Source of the DNA: Massilia sp. NR 4-1
GTDB lineage: Bacteria; Pseudomonadota; Gammaproteobacteria; Burkholderiales; Burkholderiaceae_D
Direction of reading: 5' to 3'
NCBI RefSeq assembly: GCF_001191005.1
Contig: NZ_CP012201.1
Coordinates: 5,766,001 to 5,830,000 of the forward strand
Length of the DNA stretch: 64,000 nucleotides
The position numbers and the translations under genes were made by a program. Positions 60,104 to 64,000 of the stretch are shown in pieces (the stretch's first letter is position 1; each line of letters opens with the position of its first letter). Below the pieces are notes generated by a model that searched no databases, was not told where the DNA came from, and worked only from the letters and a program-made list of their open reading frames with translations.

Positions 60104-60721
60104 TTAAAACTGGAAATCCGGTGGCGCGTTGGCGGGCGGCGGGCGCTTGCTGCGCGTTTCTGCCTCGGCGGCGGCGCGCGCCGCTTCCTGTGCTTGCCGC
60201 TCGCGCTCGGCGGCCGAGGGGCGGTGCGGCGCGGCGCTGCTCACGGGCGGATTACGGTAGCCGGGCGGCAGGGCCGAGCTGAGGGGGTAACCTGCCGAAC
60301 TCAGCAGTCCATCCCAGGTTGCCGTCTCAAAACCGATCTGCTTACTCTGCCCGACCAGCAGCAGCGGCAGCTGGCCGGCACTGCCCGCTTTCTTCAGTAC
60401 CGCGTGATCGTCCGCCGTGCTGACGGTTTTCTCGCTGTAGGGAATGCCGCGCGCCTGCAGCAGGGCGCGCCCCTCGGCGCAGGCGGCGCAATCGGCCGCC
60501 GTATACAGGATGACCGGATGGCTGCGCGCCACCTCGGCCAGCAGGGCCGGCAGGTCCGCACCCGGTGCGCTATTGAAATTCTTGACCTCGGCCTGTTTGG
60601 CCGAGGCCGGCGGCGGCGTGTCGCTGTAATGGGTGACGCCCTTGGCATCCTTCCACTTATACATCTGGGCGCCGGCCGTGCCGGCGGCCAGAAGCAGCAG
60701 AAGGACGGGGGCGGTGCGCAT
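60104..60721 (-). CDS. DUF4124 plus glutaredoxin-like exported protein
   Basis: A 205-residue protein with a signal peptide (about 1-18, GTAGA). Residues 19-40 are a DUF4124 segment (QMYKWKDAKGVTHYSDTPPP). Residues about 65-135 form a glutaredoxin-like domain with YTAADCAACAEGRALLQARG (CxxC redox pair) and QLPLLLVG (cis-Pro loop). The tail is charged and Pro-rich. A periplasmic thiol-disulfide role is inferred. It is eight bases downstream of prlC, same strand. Confidence 0.85.
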   Translation of the reverse strand: MRTAPVLLLLLAAGTAGAQMYKWKDAKGVTHYSDTPPPASAKQAEVKNFNSAPGADLPALLAEVARSHPVILYTAADCAACAEGRALLQARGIPYSEKTVSTADDHAVLKKAGSAGQLPLLLVGQSKQIGFETATWDGLLSSAGYPLSSALPPGYRNPPVSSAAPHRPSAAERERQAQEAARAAAEAETRSKRPPPANAPPDFQF

Positions 60722-60729
60722 CACATGCC

Positions 60730-62814
60730 TCAGGCCGCCATGCCGCTGTGGCGCAGCAGCGCGTCGATGCTCGGTTCGCGGCCGCGGAAGGCGGTGAACG
60801 ATTCCAGCGCCGGACGCGAACCGCCCACGGCCAGGATTTCCTTCTGGAAGCGGCGCCCGGTTTCGGTGGTCAACGCGCCGCCGCCCAGGGCCGCCGCCTC
60901 CTCGAAAGCGGCATAGGCGTCGGCCGACAGCACCTCGGCCCATTTATAGCTGTAATAGCCGGCCGCATAACCGCCGGCGAAGATATGGCCGAAGGAATTC
61001 TGGAAACGGTTGAAGGCGGGCGGCACCACCACGGAGAACTGGCGGCGCACGGCATCGATCACGTCCTGCACGGCCTTGCCGCCGGCCGGATCGTAATCGT
61101 AGTGCAGGTGCATATCGAGCAGCGAGAATTCGACCTGGCGCAGGGTCTGCAGGCCGGACTGGAAGTTCTTCGCCGCCAGCATTTTTTCGTACAGGCTGCG
61201 CGGCAGCGCTTCGCCGCTGCGCACATGGGCCGTCATATGGCTCAGCACTTCCCATTCCCAGCAGAAGTTCTCCATGAACTGGGACGGCAGTTCCACCGCA
61301 TCCCACTCGACGCCGGAAATGCCGGACACGCCCAGCTCATCGACCAGGGTCAGCATATGGTGCAGGCCATGGCCGAATTCGTGGAAGAGCGTGATGACTT
61401 CGTCGTGGGTGAACAGAGAAGGCTGGGTTTGGCCATCGATGACGGCCGGTTCGGTGAAATTGCACGTCAGATAAGCGACCGGCGTCTGCAGCTTGCCCTG
61501 CTCGACACGGCGGCCGCGGGCATCGTCCATCCAGGCGCCGCCGCTCTTGCCGGCGCGCGCATACAGGTCGAGATAGAACTGGCCAACCAGCTTGCTATCG
61601 CGTTCGATACGGTAAAAGCGCACATCCTGGTGCCATGTGCTTGCTTCGTCGCGCACAATGTTCACCGAGAACAGCGACTGCACCAGACGGAACAGGCCGT
61701 CGATGACCTGATGTTCGGGGAAGTACTGCTTCACTTCCTGGGCCGAGAAGGCATAGCGGCGCTCCTGCAGCTTTTCGGAGGCATAGGGCAGATCCCAGGC
61801 TTGCAGGTCGGTGATGCCCAGTTCTTCCTTGGCGAACTGGCGCAGTTCGGCCAGATCCTGTTCGGCGTAAGGGCGGGCGCGTTTGGCCAGATCCTCCAGG
61901 AAGCCGATCACCTGCTCCGGGCTTTGCGCCATCTTCGGCACCAGCGACACTTCGGCGAAGTTGGCATAACCCAGCAGATGCGCTTCTTCGGCGCGCAGCT
62001 TGAGCAGGGTGACGATGTTCTGGCTGTTGTCCCACTTCTCGCGCTCGCTGAACGCTTCGGCCAGCTCGGAAGCCTTGGTAGCGTTGGCGCGGTAGACCTG
62101 CTCGCGCAGCGCGCGGCTGTCGGCAAATTGCAGCAGCGGGTAGTAGGACGGGAAATGCAGGGTGAACTGGAAGCCTTGCTTGCCGTCTTTTTCGGCCAAG
62201 GCCTTGGCGGCGGCCTTCACATCGTCGGGCACGCCGGACAGCTCGGCCGCGTCGGCGATCAGCAGTTTCCAGTCGTTGGTGGCGTCCAGCACGTTTTCCG
62301 AGAAGCGCGTCGAGGTCGCGGCATGCTCTTCCTGGATGGCGGCGAAACGCTCTTTCTTGTCGGCAGGCAATTCGGCGCCGCCCATGCGGAAATCGCGGAT
62401 CGCATTCTCGATGATGCGCTGGCGCGCCGGCGACAGGCCGGCAAACGCAGGGCTGGCCTTGATCGCCTTGTATTTGGCGAACAGCGCCTCGTTCTGGGCC
62501 AGGGCGGTCCAGAACTCGGTCACTTTCGGCAGATTGTCGTTATAGGCGGCGCGCAGCTCGGGCGTGTCGACCACATTGTTCAGGTGACTGACGATGCCCC
62601 AGGCGCGGCCCAATTGCTCGGTCGCGTTTTCCAGCGGGGCCACGAAGTTCTCCCACGTCACCTGCTCGGCGGGCGCTTCCAGCCGCGCCACGGCGGCCCG
62701 GTTCAGCTCCAGCAGATGCTCGACGGCAGGGGTGACGTGTTCCGGCGTGATCGCATCGAAGCGGGGCAGGCCGGAGAAGTCCAGCAGGGGATTGGTCAGG
62801 GCATCGTTCGTCAT
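60730..62814 (-). CDS. prlC: Oligopeptidase A, M3 family
   Basis: A 694-residue cytoplasmic zinc peptidase. The active site is LFHEFGHGLHHML (HExxH) with the downstream ligand in GISGVEWDAVELPSQFMENF, the M3A pattern. It degrades short peptides, including cleaved signal peptides. AAAGGATA precedes the ATG. It is 36 bases downstream of folD in a run of minus-strand genes. Confidence 0.95.
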   Translation of the reverse strand: MTNDALTNPLLDFSGLPRFDAITPEHVTPAVEHLLELNRAAVARLEAPAEQVTWENFVAPLENATEQLGRAWGIVSHLNNVVDTPELRAAYNDNLPKVTEFWTALAQNEALFAKYKAIKASPAFAGLSPARQRIIENAIRDFRMGGAELPADKKERFAAIQEEHAATSTRFSENVLDATNDWKLLIADAAELSGVPDDVKAAAKALAEKDGKQGFQFTLHFPSYYPLLQFADSRALREQVYRANATKASELAEAFSEREKWDNSQNIVTLLKLRAEEAHLLGYANFAEVSLVPKMAQSPEQVIGFLEDLAKRARPYAEQDLAELRQFAKEELGITDLQAWDLPYASEKLQERRYAFSAQEVKQYFPEHQVIDGLFRLVQSLFSVNIVRDEASTWHQDVRFYRIERDSKLVGQFYLDLYARAGKSGGAWMDDARGRRVEQGKLQTPVAYLTCNFTEPAVIDGQTQPSLFTHDEVITLFHEFGHGLHHMLTLVDELGVSGISGVEWDAVELPSQFMENFCWEWEVLSHMTAHVRSGEALPRSLYEKMLAAKNFQSGLQTLRQVEFSLLDMHLHYDYDPAGGKAVQDVIDAVRRQFSVVVPPAFNRFQNSFGHIFAGGYAAGYYSYKWAEVLSADAYAAFEEAAALGGGALTTETGRRFQKEILAVGGSRPALESFTAFRGREPSIDALLRHSGMAA

Positions 62815-62850
62815 GGTTATCCTTTTATATGGCCGGCTGCGCGCAGCGGC

Positions 62851-63696
62851 TTAGCCGCGCTCGGCCGACTCGATGGTGTTCATCAACAGCATGGTAATCG
62901 TCATCGGACCCACGCCACCCGGCACCGGCGTGATGTGCGAAGCCACTTCCTTGATATTGGCAAAGTCCACGTCGCCGCACAGCTTGCCGTTCTCGTCGCG
63001 GTTCATGCCGACGTCGATCACCAGCGCGCCTGGCTTGACCATGTCGGCGGTCAGCGTGTTGAGGCGGCCGACGGCGGCCACGATCACGTCGGCCTGGCGG
63101 GTGTACAGGCCCAGATCCGGCGTTGCACTATGGCAGATGGTGACGGTGGCGTTGGCCTGCAAGAGCAGCAGGGCCATCGGCTTGCCCACGGTATTGCTGC
63201 GGCCGATCACCACGGCGTGCTTGCCGCGCAGGTCGGTGCCGGTCGATTCGATCAGCTTCATGCAGCCGTACGGCGTGCAGGGACGGAAGCCCTCCAGGCC
63301 GGTCATCAGCTCGCCCGCGCTCAGTACCGAGTAGCCGTCCACGTCCTTGCTGGCGGCGATGGCTTCGATCACTTTATGCGGATTGATGTGCTTGGGCAGG
63401 GGCATCTGCACCAGGATGCCGTGGATGCTCGGATCGGCGTTCAGGGCCGCGATGCGCTCCAGCAGGGCCGCTTCGCTCAGGTCGGCATCATACTTTTCCA
63501 TCACGGAATGGATGCCGACGTCGCCGCAAGCCTTGACCTTGTTGCGCACATAGACCTGGCTGGCCGGGTCTTCGCCGACCAGGATCACGGCCAGGCCGGG
63601 CTGGCGGCCTTGGGCGGTGAGGGCGGCGGCGCGTTCAGCGATTTCAGCGCGCAGTTTTTGGGAGAGGGCAATTCCGTCGATCAGTTGTGCAGACAT
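62851..63696 (-). CDS. folD: Bifunctional methylenetetrahydrofolate dehydrogenase / methenyltetrahydrofolate cyclohydrolase
   Basis: A 281-residue cytoplasmic enzyme of one-carbon metabolism, interconverting 5,10-methylene-, 5,10-methenyl- and 10-formyl-tetrahydrofolate with NADP. Motifs VGEDPASQVYVRNK (catalytic Lys), VIGRSNTVGKPMALLLL (NADP binding) and PVPGGVGPMTITMLL are clear. Length is normal for FolD. First of the folD-prlC-glutaredoxin-holC-DUF2486 run. The 100 bases upstream, to 63796, hold no gene that I can see. Confidence 0.97.
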   Translation of the reverse strand: MSAQLIDGIALSQKLRAEIAERAAALTAQGRQPGLAVILVGEDPASQVYVRNKVKACGDVGIHSVMEKYDADLSEAALLERIAALNADPSIHGILVQMPLPKHINPHKVIEAIAASKDVDGYSVLSAGELMTGLEGFRPCTPYGCMKLIESTGTDLRGKHAVVIGRSNTVGKPMALLLLQANATVTICHSATPDLGLYTRQADVIVAAVGRLNTLTADMVKPGALVIDVGMNRDENGKLCGDVDFANIKEVASHITPVPGGVGPMTITMLLMNTIESAERG

Positions 63697-63796
63697 GATT
63701 TATGGTGGGTGGGAAGTAAAAACGCCATTATAAAGCCGCCGCCCTCTGAACCGTATGCCGGGCAGAGGGAAGGGACGGCGGCTAAGGCGGAAATTT

Positions 63797-64000
63797 TTAG
63801 GGCGGCGGCGCGATATTCACTGCCGAAAACGTAGTGCTGGGCCGTAGTTCGTAGGGAATGCGGACGTTCTTGCCCTTGAAGTCGCGCGTATTGCGGGTGA
63901 TGAAGGTCAAGCCGTGCACCTTGGCTGTGGCCAGGATGATCGCATCGGCCAGGGCGATTTTTGGGGTGGACCGTACGCTATGGCGGCGGACCGCGGCCGC
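63797..64000 (-). CDS. PIN-domain toxin, VapC-like (C-terminal part, runs off the window)
   Basis: Sixty-seven residues are visible, ending in NIAPPP and a TAA stop. IALADAIILATAKVHGL and TFITRNTRDFKG are the last acidic residue (D) and C-terminal strand of PIN-domain ribonucleases of VapC type, which cut tRNA or mRNA and are paired with a small antitoxin normally encoded just upstream. The rest of the gene and any antitoxin lie beyond base 64000. Confidence 0.8.
   Translation of the reverse strand, partial: AAAVRRHSVRSTPKIALADAIILATAKVHGLTFITRNTRDFKGKNVRIPYELRPSTTFSAVNIAPPP

Noticed and set aside
60748..63834. A 1028-codon plus-strand open frame opposite prlC and folD
   Set aside because: Runs through two confidently identified minus-strand housekeeping genes and shows no motif of its own.

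Overview
The window is GC-rich, densely coded bacterial chromosome. Gene content and order point to a betaproteobacterium of the Burkholderiales, most likely Oxalobacteraceae (Massilia, Duganella or Janthinobacterium type). Supporting signs are a glucokinase fused to a HexR-type regulator, a PEP-CTERM protein, a TIGR04438-type Trp-rich small protein, a zapA-6S RNA-EVE gene block, an ilvD/LysR/lgt block and a holC/DUF2486-like pair. The genus is inference; no rRNA or tRNA gene was seen.

Layout. 1-4.8 kb: end of an outer-membrane receptor, then a Fur-box-controlled siderophore operon (TonB-dependent receptor, DUF3649, PepSY, DUF3325). 4.9-6.9 kb: an AT-richer cassette with a PAAR-tipped putative type VI effector and two small downstream genes, one a lipoprotein, that could encode immunity. 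6.9-8.8 kb: an ACE-like M2 peptidase. 8.8-18.9 kb and 25.1-30.7 kb: two halves of a maltodextrin regulon (alpha-amylase, phosphoglucomutase, SLC45-like permease, GH31 alpha-glucosidase, pullulanase; then a POT transporter, GH13 alpha-glucosidase and glucokinase-HexR). Between them, 19.0-25.1 kb holds a NitT/TauT-type ABC importer with a DctB/DctD-like two-component system, a sigma-54 promoter and upstream dyads.

30.7-43.9 kb is a mosaic of regulators and transporters (PadR-MFS, MarR, LuxR with a degenerate HD domain, LysR-MFS, OmpR-type two-component system), lipoproteins, a cupin, a PEP-CTERM protein and groES-groEL with a CIRCE element and a heat-shock-type promoter. 44.1-48.7 kb is one 1541-residue calcium-binding-type repeat protein built from 18-residue units with an asparagine at a fixed position. 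48.7-64.0 kb is mostly housekeeping: zapA, 6S RNA, EVE protein, TSUP permease, YdeP-like molybdoenzyme, lgt, ilvD, cytochrome c, a LivK-type binding protein, holC, prlC, folD and the end of a PIN-domain toxin.

How it fits together. Palindromes of the type TGTAGT-N3-ACTACA lie upstream of the pullulanase/GH31 unit (two copies), the permease/pgm/amylase unit, and between the -35 and -10 of the alpha-glucosidase/glk-hexR unit. This suggests that one sugar-phosphate-sensing regulator, encoded in the window as the C-terminal half of the glucokinase, controls starch and maltodextrin use from outer-membrane-side hydrolysis to glucose phosphorylation. A family of TGTCC...GGACA palindromes is scattered between transcription units.
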